This document shows positions 12,088 through 22,900 of a stretch of DNA of 64,000 nucleotides, piece after piece (position 1 is the first letter of the stretch; the number at the start of each line of letters is the position of its first letter). The stretch is from Peromyscus leucopus (lineage: Eukaryota; Chordata; Mammalia; Rodentia; Cricetidae). The notes below the pieces were generated by a model that was not told the DNA's origin, did no database searches, and worked only from the letters and a program-made list of their open reading frames with translations. The stretch spans positions 82,423,735 through 82,487,734 of the forward strand of contig NC_051066.1 of NCBI RefSeq assembly GCF_004664715.2. The letters run 5' to 3'. The position numbers and the translations under genes were made by a program.

Positions 12088-12203
12088 AGTAGAAAGTTTT
12101 TTAAAAAAGAAAAAGATTAGGGGCTCAGTTTGAGATAGCTGGAGGCAGGGATTAATTCTATGTTGGATGTCCACAAGGATACAGTTTTAATTGATCAAAT
12201 CAG

Positions 12204-12204
<1 letters not shown>

Positions 12205-12243
<39 letters not shown>
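12205..12243. repeat. (GT)n microsatellite
   Basis: About 19 GT units. Confidence 0.97.
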
Positions 12244-12247
<4 letters not shown>

Positions 12248-13314
12248 ACATATCCATATATTCAGTTTGATATTAATTTGTCAAGATGTTTTATTGAATT
12301 TCATGAAGATGACACAGAAGGAGGGAGAAATGGAAAGGTAAAGATCGGAGACAGGAGGATTGTGGAAGACTTAAATGGAACCTGTAGATGCATTGTCATT
12401 TCCTCTCTTAGAGGTAGCAGCATGGGTACGTGTTCTCCCTTCCTTATAAAAAGGAGCCTCGATTCTAATAACTCCACACATTTCTGCTTTCTCCTTAAAT
12501 TCAGGGCACACTAACTGTTTTCTTCTGTTCTCGTTTTGGCATTTTTGCATGCTCTTTTTTAACACTTATGCTATCAATCCCTTACATTACATTCAGCTTT
12601 TGAAATGTCCAGCCTTGTTTATGTGCTCTGCCTACTACACCAGATATGCAAACCCATCACAATACAAAATATGCTATATAAAATCATACAGCTTTCAATT
12701 TACAGCCTTGAGAGCTCATCAACAGGAATCCTGTGTGCAGGGTATATTGCATTCTATAACAATAGTACAATAGTTTTTTTTTTTTTTGAAACATTTGAGG
12801 TCATAATAAAGTAAGCAGGTTGAAACAATAGACAGAAACAAACTGAGCTCTTAAACATTATCCTTTGCAACTGCTAGCATATAAATTGTTTTAGCACAGT
12901 ACAGACTTTATGTTTTCCTAAAGACACAGTATTTTTGAATAGCTCTCAGGAGTTGACACTCTAGACAGCTTTACATTTAAATGTAGCTTTTTTGAGGGGG
13001 AAGACAGCTCTTCCTGCTGTGCAACTGAGTGGTTGTTTTATGTCTTTGAAGATGATTCAAAATTTCTTTTATTTAAGTAAATCTGATTTTCGTTTTCTAT
13101 GTAAGTTTGAAATAAAAAGTTTCTAAACTTCACATAAATCTGTATTTGCCTTTCATATCCCACATTAAGTTATGACAAGAAGGAAGTATATCTACTAAAG
13201 ACATAAAGACATTACTCTCTCTGTATAGGAAGTATATAATCAACTTACACAATTGCTGTTTGAGATCTCTGCATAAAAACTGCATTAATCAAATATCTCA
13301 CAAGCAAAGGGAAA
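12244..13314. other. Unassigned AT-rich sequence
   Basis: No repeat family or gene recognised. It holds a T-rich run at 12773-12786. Confidence 0.45.
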
Positions 13315-13400
13315 CTGGCTGGTTGGCTATTTTGCTAGCATGCAAGGACCAGGTATGATTCTCCAGCAAAACAGAAGTAAACACCATGATTTTGGTTCTA
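13315..13400 (+). mobile_element. Possible ID/tRNA-derived SINE remnant
   Basis: GCTAGCATGCAAGGACC at about 13335, followed by ATTCTCCAGCA, follows the 3' half of an ID-type element, then A-rich sequence. The 5' half is poorly preserved. Confidence 0.35.
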
Positions 13401-13558
13401 TAAAATAAAGAATGGTTCCTCATCTCCTTCCTTCCCTTTTCATTTCTTTCCCTCTCCCCTTCCTGCTCCCCTTTGAATTCATGTGGGTTGTGTTTTCCTT
13501 AGTAAACCACAACCTGCCAGTCACGTGGCTAATTCAGATAAAAATTATGCTAGGTTTC

Positions 13559-13962
13559 TGTAGCAGGGTCCTTGCTGTTGTTCCCTTTGGGGGTGGGGGC
13601 CAAGTAGGCGCAGAGTCAAACCACACAGACTCCAGGAGAATGTTGAAACAACAAACTCAGTTTATTCAGGAAGAGGCAAGCCTTATATACCCTCCACCCC
13701 ACTCTGGGGGGAGGTCTGATGAATATGCATCAGCTGGTGTGACATGGCTGCCTCTCACTGGTTCAGGTCATCTCCAGATCATGTTTCAGCTGTTGTTGCT
13801 AAGACCATCAGGCAGACCCAGGCTGGCTCTCAGAGAGTATCTTTTTTACTTGTTTGGGCCTTCTGACTCTCAAGCCCTTTAGGGATGAGTCATCCCACAG
13901 GTTTCCAATAGAATTATGGATGGATTTTGCTTTAAAAACTACTGTTGCCTCTCCCCATAACA
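13559..13962 (-). mobile_element. ERV LTR, antisense, with promoter and poly(A) signals
   Basis: Plus-strand ends are TGTAGCAGGG and CCATAACA, so the LTR reads on the minus strand. In that direction it carries a TATA-like TATATAAGG (about 13684-13692) and downstream an AATAAA signal (about 13661), about 25-30 bp apart, then a U5-like stretch. This is a compact U3-R-U5 order. No clean TSD was found. The 156-codon plus-strand frame at 13412-13882 is incidental. Confidence 0.75.
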
Positions 13963-14967
13963 CTGAAGTCCTTTTGAAAAGTCATATGAAAACTTAGACA
14001 CTTCCTAAAATATATACATATATGAAAAGAACATAAGAAGAGTTACCATTTAATGGGGGTGACAATGCCTCAACTAGACATCCTATGCTACCAAGTAAAA
14101 CCTCCAGGGACAGGAATGGGTTACATCTTGTTGCATCATTGGTCAAATGGTTCCCATAGACCACCCCAAACATAAAAATCTACTGCTGAAGTCACAACTT
14201 ATATAATAAAAAAATGGAGAAATCAAGCTGCTGTCCTATTAAAAGATGCATACTTACTGGCTAAACTTTATGATGCTGGAAGGGACTTTGCATGCTTCTG
14301 GAGGAGAAAAGTAATCAATGTCAACCTGTAATCTACAACAGCAATCTGCCTGTAAGATCTACTGACCCAATAGTAACAAATGTCATGGGAGTAGCCAGTC
14401 ACTTTCTGATTGTGTTTAAGGCCTACTCTATGAGATAGAATGCATGCCTTCCATAAGATGGCCAAAAACCTGATACTACATATATCATAAACTTTGGAGA
14501 AAACCTAATACCACTCTTATTCAATAGCAACAAAAATGACAAAACAAAACAAACAAACAAACAAAACCCAAACACACACACAGCAATAGAATGACTCCTA
14601 ATGATACCCATAGATACGTGTGTAGATCAGAACATCACTCAACCCTCACCAGACAACCTTCTTATTGCAGTAGATGTTAATTAACACAGAGTTGTTAATT
14701 AATTAACAACTGGACAATGTGCAGACAATGAGAAACTTCGGTGCATTCAGCCCTAAATTAGGTGTCTTTATCAGACCCCTCCCCTCAAGGCTCAGGGATC
14801 TATGTGAAAAGGGAGGTGGAAAGACTGTTAAGAGCCAGAGGTGATGAATCCAAAGGACCAAAGTCACACAGACACCGAGGACTGATGCATATATGAACTC
14901 ACAGAAGCTGTGACACCATGCAGAAGACTTGTACATGTTCAAACAAGACCAATTATCAGCAGGAAAA
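13963..14967 (+). mobile_element. L1 3' region, sense, left part
   Basis: The sequence follows the rodent L1 3' UTR in order: landmarks near 13965, 14095-14120, 14280-14320, 14420-14460 and 14585-14600, then the segment near 14745-14900. It stops at the LTR and resumes at 15475. Confidence 0.8.
14691..14710. repeat. Perfect 20-bp palindrome
   Basis: GTTGTTAATTAATTAACAAC is its own reverse complement. A second, 10-bp palindrome GTTAATTAAC lies just upstream at about 14676-14685. Both sit inside the L1 3' UTR. Confidence 0.9.
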
Positions 14968-15474
14968 TATACTTTTTTTTTCTCTTAGGGGGCCAGCCAC
15001 CCAGCTCTCAAATAAATACATGGAGACATATTCCTACTTATGAATGCCTGGCCTTAGCTTGGCTTATTTCTAGCCATCTTTTCATAAATTATCCTGCCTA
15101 CCTTTTGTTTCTAGACTTTTACCTTTCTCTCTTCTATATACCTTTCTTTCCTTCTTACTCCATGACTGGTTGTGTGGCTGGGTGGCTGGCCACTGGTGTT
15201 CACCTCTCCTCCTTTTCTTGCTCCTTCCTCTTCTTTCTTCTTTTTCTTTTTTTATTCTGTCTGCCTGCCAGCCCTGCCTATTTCTCCCTCCTGCCTAGCT
15301 ATTGGCCATTCATCTCTTTATTAGACCAATTAGGTGTTTTAGATAGGCAAAGTAACACAGTTTTCCAGAGTTAAACAAATGCAACATAAAAGAATGCAAT
15401 ACAACTTTCCATCATTAAACAAATTTCCGCAGCATAAAAGAATGTAATACACATTTAAGTAATATTCCACAACA
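14968..15474 (-). mobile_element. ERV LTR, antisense, inserted in L1
   Basis: The right end CCACAACA corresponds to an LTR start on the minus strand. GAAAA appears at both junctions (about 14963 and 15475) and L1 text resumes beyond. Within it, read on the minus strand, an AATAAA-like motif precedes a CCAATAGCTAGGCAGG stretch shared with the LTRs at 19.2, 23.9, 33.5 and 53.3 kb. The left boundary is fuzzy. Confidence 0.7.
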
Positions 15475-15758
15475 GAAAAAAGAGGAAGTGGACACAGAAT
15501 CCCATGCTAACTAGGAAGATATTTACAAATGATACCTGCCAGGAAAGGGAAAATCAGTTTTTTCCAACGGAGCGCCATTGTACTGGTATGCTAACTAGAC
15601 TCGAGGATATACCTCATGTGTAGGAGTAGTTGGCCAACACAAAACAGATTCCATTTTTTGGTAGCTTTTTTTTTTTGTTTATGTACAACTAATACATATC
15701 TTTTTAAAGTGAATTAACCTCATTAATTAACTTTCTCTTCTCTCTCTCTCTCTCTCTC

Positions 15759-15813
<55 letters not shown>

Positions 15814-15815
15814 TC
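15475..15815 (+). mobile_element. L1 3' region, sense, right part
   Basis: Continues the L1 text broken at 14967, with its characteristic segment at 15620-15655. It ends in a compound microsatellite, and the usual purine block and poly(A) are not recognisable. Confidence 0.75.
15734..15811. repeat. (CT)n(CA)n compound microsatellite
   Basis: A CT run (15734-15760) is followed directly by about 25 CA units (15762-15811), inside the L1 3' UTR. Confidence 0.95.
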
Positions 15816-16300
15816 AACTCCTCAATAGAAAGCATCCTATCTTAACAACGTCTTACACTAAAGGAATAAAGATCCAGGATGTGCTTTTCCTTTCCTTCTG
15901 CTTACTGACCTAATTTGGTGCTCACTAGGTGCCCTTACATGATGTGGTATGACCTCTCTTCTTAAAATACAAGTAACAAACTCTTCTTTCAGTTGACCTC
16001 TTCATGTCATTACTGTCACCTTTATCAAGGCCTTGGCCAATGTGAAGACAATTTGCATAGCAAGCCAAGTGAGCTGGCACTCTAAGAAGGAAGAATATAA
16101 GAAATCCAAATCTTGGAGACTAGTATCTATGTGCTTAGAGAGAAAGAAAGAGTGGGAGAAATATTTTATTCTCATTCTCATAAAAAAATTAAGGGACTTT
16201 TCTCAGCTCATCTTTAGAGGCTATTTTCCCAGTCAGTATGTTCATGAACTCTTAAACCTTGATGCTTCTCAGTGTTCGAACAGTCTCCTTATTAAAACAG
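15816..16300. other. Unassigned sequence
   Basis: Nothing recognisable. The 93-codon frame starting at 16033 runs into the B2 element and has no motif. Confidence 0.45.
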
Positions 16301-16305
16301 ATTTA

Positions 16306-16515
16306 TGGGGTTGAAGTAATGCTCAGTGGTTAAGAGCACTGATTCCTCTTTCAGAAGACCAGGGTTCAATTCCCTGCACCCAGGTGTCAGTGCACAATTG
16401 TCTGTAACTTCAGTTCTGTGGAATCTGATGCCGTCTTCTGACCACATGCATGTAGTGCCCAGATATACATGCAGATAGAACACCCATGTACATAAAATAA
16501 AGTAATAAAAAATTA
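16306..16515 (+). mobile_element. B2-type SINE, sense
   Basis: It has the tRNA-derived head with A-box-like (GCTCAGTGGTTAAGAG, 16321) and B-box (GGGTTCAATTCCC, 16362) promoter motifs. The B2 body follows (GAATCTGATGCCGTCTTCTG at about 16421), then an A-rich tail at 16495-16515. The boxes mark RNA polymerase III ancestry, not a tRNA gene. Confidence 0.9.
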
Positions 16516-16779
16516 AAGCTAATTTGCTATAAAACAAATAATTTAAAAGATAAAGAAGAAACTCCTATTTCTTTCCTAAGTATAAACTCTAGCTACTCAA
16601 GACTATTTGGCATACTTGCAAGAGGGGCTGCTGCCCATGCAGAGGCCATTCAGGGCCATCAGGAATTTATTCAGAGGTAAAGATGTCATGCATGTGGAAA
16701 ATTAACCTCACAGTCATAAAGTATATTGAAAAGATGAATTACAGCAAGAAGATAAGGCATATTTTACAGTCATAAATTC

Positions 16780-17005
16780 TGTTTTCAACTGAGATTTGAA
16801 GAAGGTGAAAATAGCCAAATTCATCAAAATAAATGTAGGTTGTATCAGGGAAGAGCATTCCAGGTAGTGGGAGAAACATATGAAAGACCAGATCGTATGG
16901 ATGTGGCTGCATCCTTGTGAGAAAGGGACAAATGAGAGACAGGATCCAGGAACATGACTAACTAGAGCAAGAGCTGAATGGTATGTTAACTGTAAGTGTT
17001 GCAAT
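16780..17005 (-). mobile_element. Ancient LINE-2 remnant, antisense
   Basis: Contains AGAGCATTCCAGGTAGTGGGA at about 16852, the complement of a well-known L2 3' segment, in weakly matching flanks. Confidence 0.55.
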
Positions 17006-19051
17006 TCAGGATATAAAATCTTAGTATTATTTTAATTCATGCCATAGCTTTTGCTTCTCTCTTTCTCTTTTTTTTTTTGTGAGGAGTGCCTTTTGTGCCT
17101 TATTATTTCTTTTATCTTGCATTCAACCTTCTGGAACTTTTCCTTCTGTTATCCTTGTCATAATGTACAAAACTCAGGTAAAATATGAGTTTAATCTCAT
17201 AAAGCATTTATTATAATCATTAGATAAACCAATAGTCCTTAGAATTCTGCAGAATTTTGTAAGGGCTTCACATGTCTATAGATCAGAGAGGCATATCTGT
17301 TGATACCCTTAGCCCCATCTATATTATGAGTAAAACTGAAATATGGAAAAGTATCCAAGGAATTCCAAATAAAGGAGCAGGTTGCTGAGCCATATGTAGA
17401 GTGCTGATTTTTTTTCAAAACAAATAGTATATGTTTATGCATGCATGACATTGTGTTAAAATGGTATTGACTGAAAGTTTTAAAGCTGAGTTCTGAGTGA
17501 TTAAGAGAACAGATTTCAAACTGTTGAACACCTTCATATCTACATTGTACTGCCTGACCATCTCTGTAGAAGATGAGGAAGGGAGAAGTAGCTGTCAATT
17601 AGCCAGTTACCTATGTCAAGGCCAAGCTGTTATTCAGACTTGCAGAGAGCAAAAGGTTCCTAGGAGCAGTTAAATGGGCTGAGTGATTCATGCATCCTGC
17701 TGAGAGAGAGCAGAGTTTGTGCCTCAGAAACTTAAAATCAGATTAAAAGAATCATTCAGAGAGCTTGGCCTATTTGTTCTGGGATATTTAAGAAACAAAG
17801 CTTAGTGTGTGAATTCTGCCTTCTGGCTAGGGTAGCCTTAGAGACCTGCATTTCCAGATATTGGCAATCAATGGATTTATGGATACTTGTACTACAAAAG
17901 GCATATGGAAGGTCTTATCCAAAGGCGGGCCCACACATGATTACCTGAAGGGACAAAGAAGCTCCACAGATACAAGGACCAAACGAAATTTAAGACAATG
18001 AGGGGCAGCCTCACATGATGGAAGATGCAGTCAGAAAATTTGAGGAAAATGGTTTAAATATATATAATGATACATGCACTCAGCCATCAATAAGGGCCCA
18101 ATGAAGATGCATGAGTCAAGCAAGATCCTTTCTAACCAAAGCTGTATTTCCTGTTGGAGTCTTAGGGCTGGAGGATAAGAGAGGAACAAAGTAGGCTAAT
18201 GGTATTGTCCGTTTACCCAACCAAGAGAGAAGAGAGCATTGGGCGGGGCTGGGATTTACAACATTGTGTTAAAGGATGCTTTTAGGAAGATGAAATGAGC
18301 ATCTTCATATAGACATAAGATAATATTATTGTCTAGGATTGTATTTGATATTTTATAATAACATAACATAATATAAACCTGAGAAATCAGAAGGTTAAAT
18401 TTAACAGTACAGATAATGCTTCTGGGTGATTCTGAAGTCTTTTCCCTGTACTTGCATGCACAGTGAGGGTCAGATAAATGCATAGAACAATAAATTAGTA
18501 CAAACCAGAGGAAGAGAATACTGCCTGAAGGGAACTCAGGTTAGATTCCCAATTGAGCTGGTACATCTTATGAATTAAGGATGGGTTTAAGACAAGTCCA
18601 GGGAAAACAGAATGATTCACAGTCAGCAAAATAGATAATACAGAGACTTGCAGTTCTATTTTCCTGGGAACAAAGAAGTAGTTGGCCACATCAAGCAGGA
18701 GATGTTAAGAGTCACATCGTTCAAGGTTAAAAATGTGGGTAAGAATGAGGACCCCTCAGCATCTTATTCCTAGCCCCTTGGCAGACTGTCTGGCATTTTG
18801 TATGCAATTAACACATATGTCTTCATGAATATTCATTTACATAATTCTGAAGTTAAAAAGGCTATCAAAACTTTGGATCAGCAGAATATGTAGAATACGT
18901 TAGAAAAACCGTCAGCATAGTTGTATGAGACATTTTTGTAACGCAGATAAAGTATAAAATACTTGGAGCTTGAAATGAATGTAGGGACTTCAGAAGGAAA
19001 CATAAAGAATAGAAGTTTACAAAGACAGGAATTCTGGCCAGTTGCATTAGC

Positions 19052-19053
<2 letters not shown>
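17006..19053. other. Unassigned sequence, no gene seen
   Basis: About 2 kb without recognisable repeats. The longest frame (119 codons, minus, 17239-17598) has no motif. A 19-bp match at 18847 to 5143 may mark a scrap of L1 tail. Confidence 0.45.

Positions 19054-19095
<42 letters not shown>
19054..19095. repeat. (GT)n microsatellite
   Basis: About 21 GT units. Confidence 0.97.
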
Positions 19096-19097
<2 letters not shown>

Positions 19098-19195
19098 ATG
19101 TTAAGACACCATGACCAAGTCAACTTATAGAAGAAATAGAAGAACGAGTTTGAGCATACAATTTCAGAGGGTTGGAATCCATGATCATCACAGTA
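19096..19195 (-). mobile_element. Fragment of common rodent interspersed repeat
   Basis: The stretch starting ACACCATGACCAAGTCAACT belongs to the same abundant rodent repeat type seen better at 48838 and 51845. Class not assigned. Confidence 0.5.
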
Positions 19196-19198
19196 AGG

Positions 19199-19620
19199 TG
19201 TTGTGGGATATTTGTACACTGTGTGAAGATGTGTTACTGTGATTGGTGTAATAAAAAGCATGAGCAGGCCTTTTGGAGTCCACTTCTATGATGGGTCACC
19301 TCTCACAGCCTTGGGACAGGGGGAGCGGCTTGTTCCTGCCTCTACTAAATGTACCTCCCCATGGGAGGCCTTACCTTCTTTTAGGAGGGAATGGGGGGTT
19401 GGGCTGGGAGAGGGAGGCTGGGGAGGAGAGGAGGGAAGAGGGGGATCTTTGGTATGTAAAATGAATAATTTTTTTTTTTTTTAAAAATGCTGAATGACCA
19501 ATAGCTTGGCAGGATTTCCAAGGAGATAAAGGAAGAGGGGGAGTTTTGTTGTGTTTGTAAATCTATAGAGAAATCTTGGGAGCAGATAGGAAATATCCTA
19601 CTGGATACTTCTAGGTTATA
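19199..19620 (+). mobile_element. ERV LTR remnant, sense, split by an L1 3' end
   Basis: It starts TGTTGTGGGATATTTG, has TGTGATTGG plus an AATAAA at about 19235-19255, is broken, and resumes near 19481 with CCAATAGCTTGGCAGG. This is the order found in the LTRs at 23.9 and 53.3 kb. The right end is uncertain. Confidence 0.6.
19265..19480 (+). mobile_element. L1 3' end inserted in the LTR
   Basis: Contains the rodent L1 3' UTR segment CCCATGGGAGGCCTTACCTT (19359), a G-rich block, and the distal ATGTAAAATGAATAA with a T/A run. Similar A-rich words flank it on both sides, but the TSD is not clean. Confidence 0.7.
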
Positions 19621-19784
19621 TACTGAGAACAATGTTCTTGACTTTTCAGTGTTTGGATTTGCTTGATGTAATTTTGATTTGATAGACATGAAAATAAAAC
19701 TCATTAGTTCATCTGAAGGCTAACTTTATTTTTTTTTCTCTTTGTTTACTATAGTTGTTAGCTTATTCCATCTACAAATTGGGA

Positions 19785-19990
19785 GTGTGTTTTTTTAAAT
19801 TTATTTAATTAACATTTTTTCATTTATTTTACATACCAACCATAGTTTCATCTCCCTCCTCTCCCCCTGTTCTCCCTCCCCTTCCTTTCATATACTCTCC
19901 TCCCCATCTACTCCTCCTCTGTTTCTATTCAGAAAAGAGGAGGCCTTCCATGGACATGTGCCATGCTTTGTTCAAGCTCAAGGGAGTATG
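19785..19990 (-). mobile_element. L1 3' end, antisense
   Basis: Complement of the same L1 3' UTR end: an A/T-rich tail, ATTTTACATACCAACCA (19827), a pyrimidine block, then GAGGCCTTCCATGGAC near 19940. Confidence 0.7.
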
Positions 19991-22900
19991 TCTTTTGAGG
20001 ATTTATTTTAAAACGCAGAGCAATACATCAACACTTCTTTGATGCCTAAGAAGGAGAGTTGGCAGAAAAATCAGGAAAGTAAATTAGAGACATAAGCTGG
20101 AAGGCTAACCTAAGGATGCATTAGGCACTTACTCATGTTTTTAAACTAGATAACTAGCTTGAACTTGCTGGACACTTGGGTTCTTTAGAGTGGAACCAAG
20201 AGTTGTCAGAGGGGCAGAGGAGGGAGACACTTATCTTTAGGTTGTTGAGGAATAGTCCAATCCTGTAGTTACTTCATTATAAAAGCATATCCACTGGGAG
20301 AGCTGACAAGTTTTCTGAAGAAAACAGGGAAGCCATCAGTTTAGAAAAGTTTTGAGATGGAAAGAGAGAATTGGTTACACTGTTGAGGGGATGTATAGTC
20401 AGTCAGACTTCACAAAGGGCACAAGGACAGATGGAGTCAAACAAACTGAAGGGATATTCTGCCTCTGGAGTTGTGCTGTGCATTAAACTGAATTCATCAT
20501 GAAGCCTTCATCAAAGTGGTCCTGAGTTGTATTTTAATGGCATGATGTGTTCTATGGATACTACTCAGCCAAGTCTTAGCTATCCCAACACTTGTTCAAT
20601 AGGTTGTACAATTCATAAGTTAACCACTAGGGGCTCCATCTGCAAAAGTGCTTCCTGCTAATGTCTGTTACCATGCTTTGGGATGACAAACCCATTCCCT
20701 CAAGTAACAATCATTTGAATCAGATACTTTTCCCATTGGAGAGGCAAAATTTGATTTTGCTGGGATAACTGCATACTCCTGATATGAATTATTTCTTTCC
20801 AACAGGTCTGCCTCCATGGCTACCATATGTGGATTGTACAATATCATAGTCTTCAATAAACCTTTGGTAGATGCCAAGAACATGGATGATTCTGTCTGGG
20901 ATGTTGATGGTTTGTGACTTATTATCTCAGTGGTAAAGTAAGGGGCAACTTAAAGGACTTCAACCTCGTGCATACTGGCACAGGGTTTCTCGTCCATAGC
21001 ATAGGAAACAGGTGGAAATTATTCTAATTGTTAAGTATACCCATGCTAAATATGCAGCAGCAAAGAACTAGAGACATTATCAAGTGGGCTGTTCTGTCTA
21101 AAACCCATTTTAAACTTGGGTTTCATTTAGTAATAGTCTTTGTAAACACCTGATATAACCTAAATTCATAGCCACAGTTTTGGTCTCAGCTATTAAAAGC
21201 TAATAAGCCTTGTAATGGGCTATGTATCCATCAAAATTGGAATGCTCTATGTATTACATCACTGAAAGACATAGTTTCTCTAGTGATATCCTTCCCCCAG
21301 TTGCCTCTGGGGGAAGAAGTTAGACCTTGGTTGTACATACTTAAAGTGACTGAACAGCTTTTTCTCCAGAGAGAAAGGTCTCTTCTGAATTAAGTGAGAT
21401 CTGAGATAGGAACTGACACAGATACAAGATCATAGTCTTCGTTATAGCCATTGATTTTAGCTGTCTGTCAGGAGTTGATTTTGTCTGGATGTACACACCA
21501 TTTCACTTCCTACAGTTTTAATCCTAGGAATAGTTTGATATATAGTATCTCTGTTCTCATGGATCCTCTATTTATGTACATGTTGGAGTTGATGTTTGGT
21601 TGTGTTGAAATTGTCGGTTTCCATTTTTAAGAAAACAAGACAACTTCAGACCTTTTGTTACTTAACTGATTATGTTCCATCCAGCAATCTGTGTTATCTT
21701 ATAAGTTAATATGTCATCATACACTTACACTTCTTGGAATACACTTGGATGAAAATCTCAAACAGTCATATGTTATCATATATTGCAGGCTGTTGTGGTT
21801 TCCACTATTAATAGCAATGGGATATTTATCATTGTCTAACTGATATGATTTTAGTCAAATAAATGAAGGCTGAGTTTGCCTTCCACAGCTATTTCTTATA
21901 CCAATTGCCTTCCCGCAGGCTGTAACAAATAAAAGAGCACCAGATTAAGGATTTTGTGTGTATGATTTATTTTAGGAAGTAATGTCAAAGAATAGGAGGT
22001 ACTCTGAAAAGAATTAACTAAGAAAATCCAGTCCAGGTGTGCTAACAATCTTTGCATACCCACAGACAGTTGGAACTCAATAGTATAATCCTCCATAAAG
22101 GCCCCAGGGATGGAATAAAAAGACAAAAATAACTGATTTGATTGTGTCTGGCAATCTGTCCCAAGCACTTAATTTTCACAGATCAACAAATTCCCATAGA
22201 TTTTAATGTAACAGAACGTTCAGAAAAATAAGTTGATTCTCATAGTCATCCTAAATAGCACCACTACACAAGTCGGAACAAAAAGTGACAGATAAGGACT
22301 GCAATGAAGTTATGTCTAGGATCAGCTGGTTACAGATGAGGTCAACAGTTTGCTAAAGAAGATGTGAGGTACAGCATAAAGTGTTTTATATCGAGTGGTA
22401 TTGATCACTGATACTTGAGATGTGACATCTTTCAAAAGCATTTGTATACATAGGATGAATAGAAGTACCTTAATGCCTTCCATGTACCAAGCCTCACACT
22501 TCCTAATTTGGTATCTAATTGTGATAAAAATCTTTATCCTTGCTGCACTCATGTTTAAAATGTTATTTGGTATAGCTAGACTCAGTTCCAACAGCTCACT
22601 GTGTTGTGGGATTTGATCACTTAGAACATTTTATTTCTAAATATAAATATCTGGAGAAATTTTCAGACATTATAAGGCCAAACAACCCAAACTTAGAAAT
22701 TATAGACCTCATTTTAGATAGACTGAGAGAGAGCCTCATGGGAACCAAAGATTAGTGGCCTCATAGGCTCTTTAGAAGATTCTCATACATGTAAAGCTTG
22801 AGGTTTGTCCTTGGATCTTATTTCTGAACATCTTCCTAAGGGTGTATAATATTGAAAGGGAATAAAAATCCTTTGGTGACACACGTGCTTTCAGGATCCA

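Larger units (their letters stand above)
9818..12104 (+). mobile_element. Retroposed 2.3-kb unit with GC-rich satellite-like core and A-rich tail
   Basis: A 17-bp direct repeat, AAAAGAAAAAGATTAGG, flanks the segment exactly at 9801-9817 and 12105-12121, so it is a target-primed insertion. The content in order is: a head (9818-10310); a GC-rich core of about 250-bp degenerate repeats (10330-11400); an AT-rich trailer with a purine block resembling an L1 3' end (11640-11885); then a short T/A tail, with a B1 nested in it at 11896-12087. It resembles the rodent dispersed repeat I recall as MurSatRep1, but that name needs a library check. There is no coding frame of note, so mobilisation by L1 in trans is inferred. 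Confidence 0.8.

Noticed and set aside
13412..13882. 156-codon plus frame
   Set aside because: It lies mostly within an antisense LTR and reads its U3-R-U5 backwards.
16306..16400. RNA polymerase III A and B boxes suggesting a tRNA gene
   Set aside because: They belong to a B2 SINE: the cloverleaf is not preserved and the B2 body and tail follow. The same applies to 63024 and the ID-like pieces.
18847..18865. 19-bp identity with 5143-5161
   Set aside because: Probably a scrap of the L1 tail. Too short to annotate as an element by itself.
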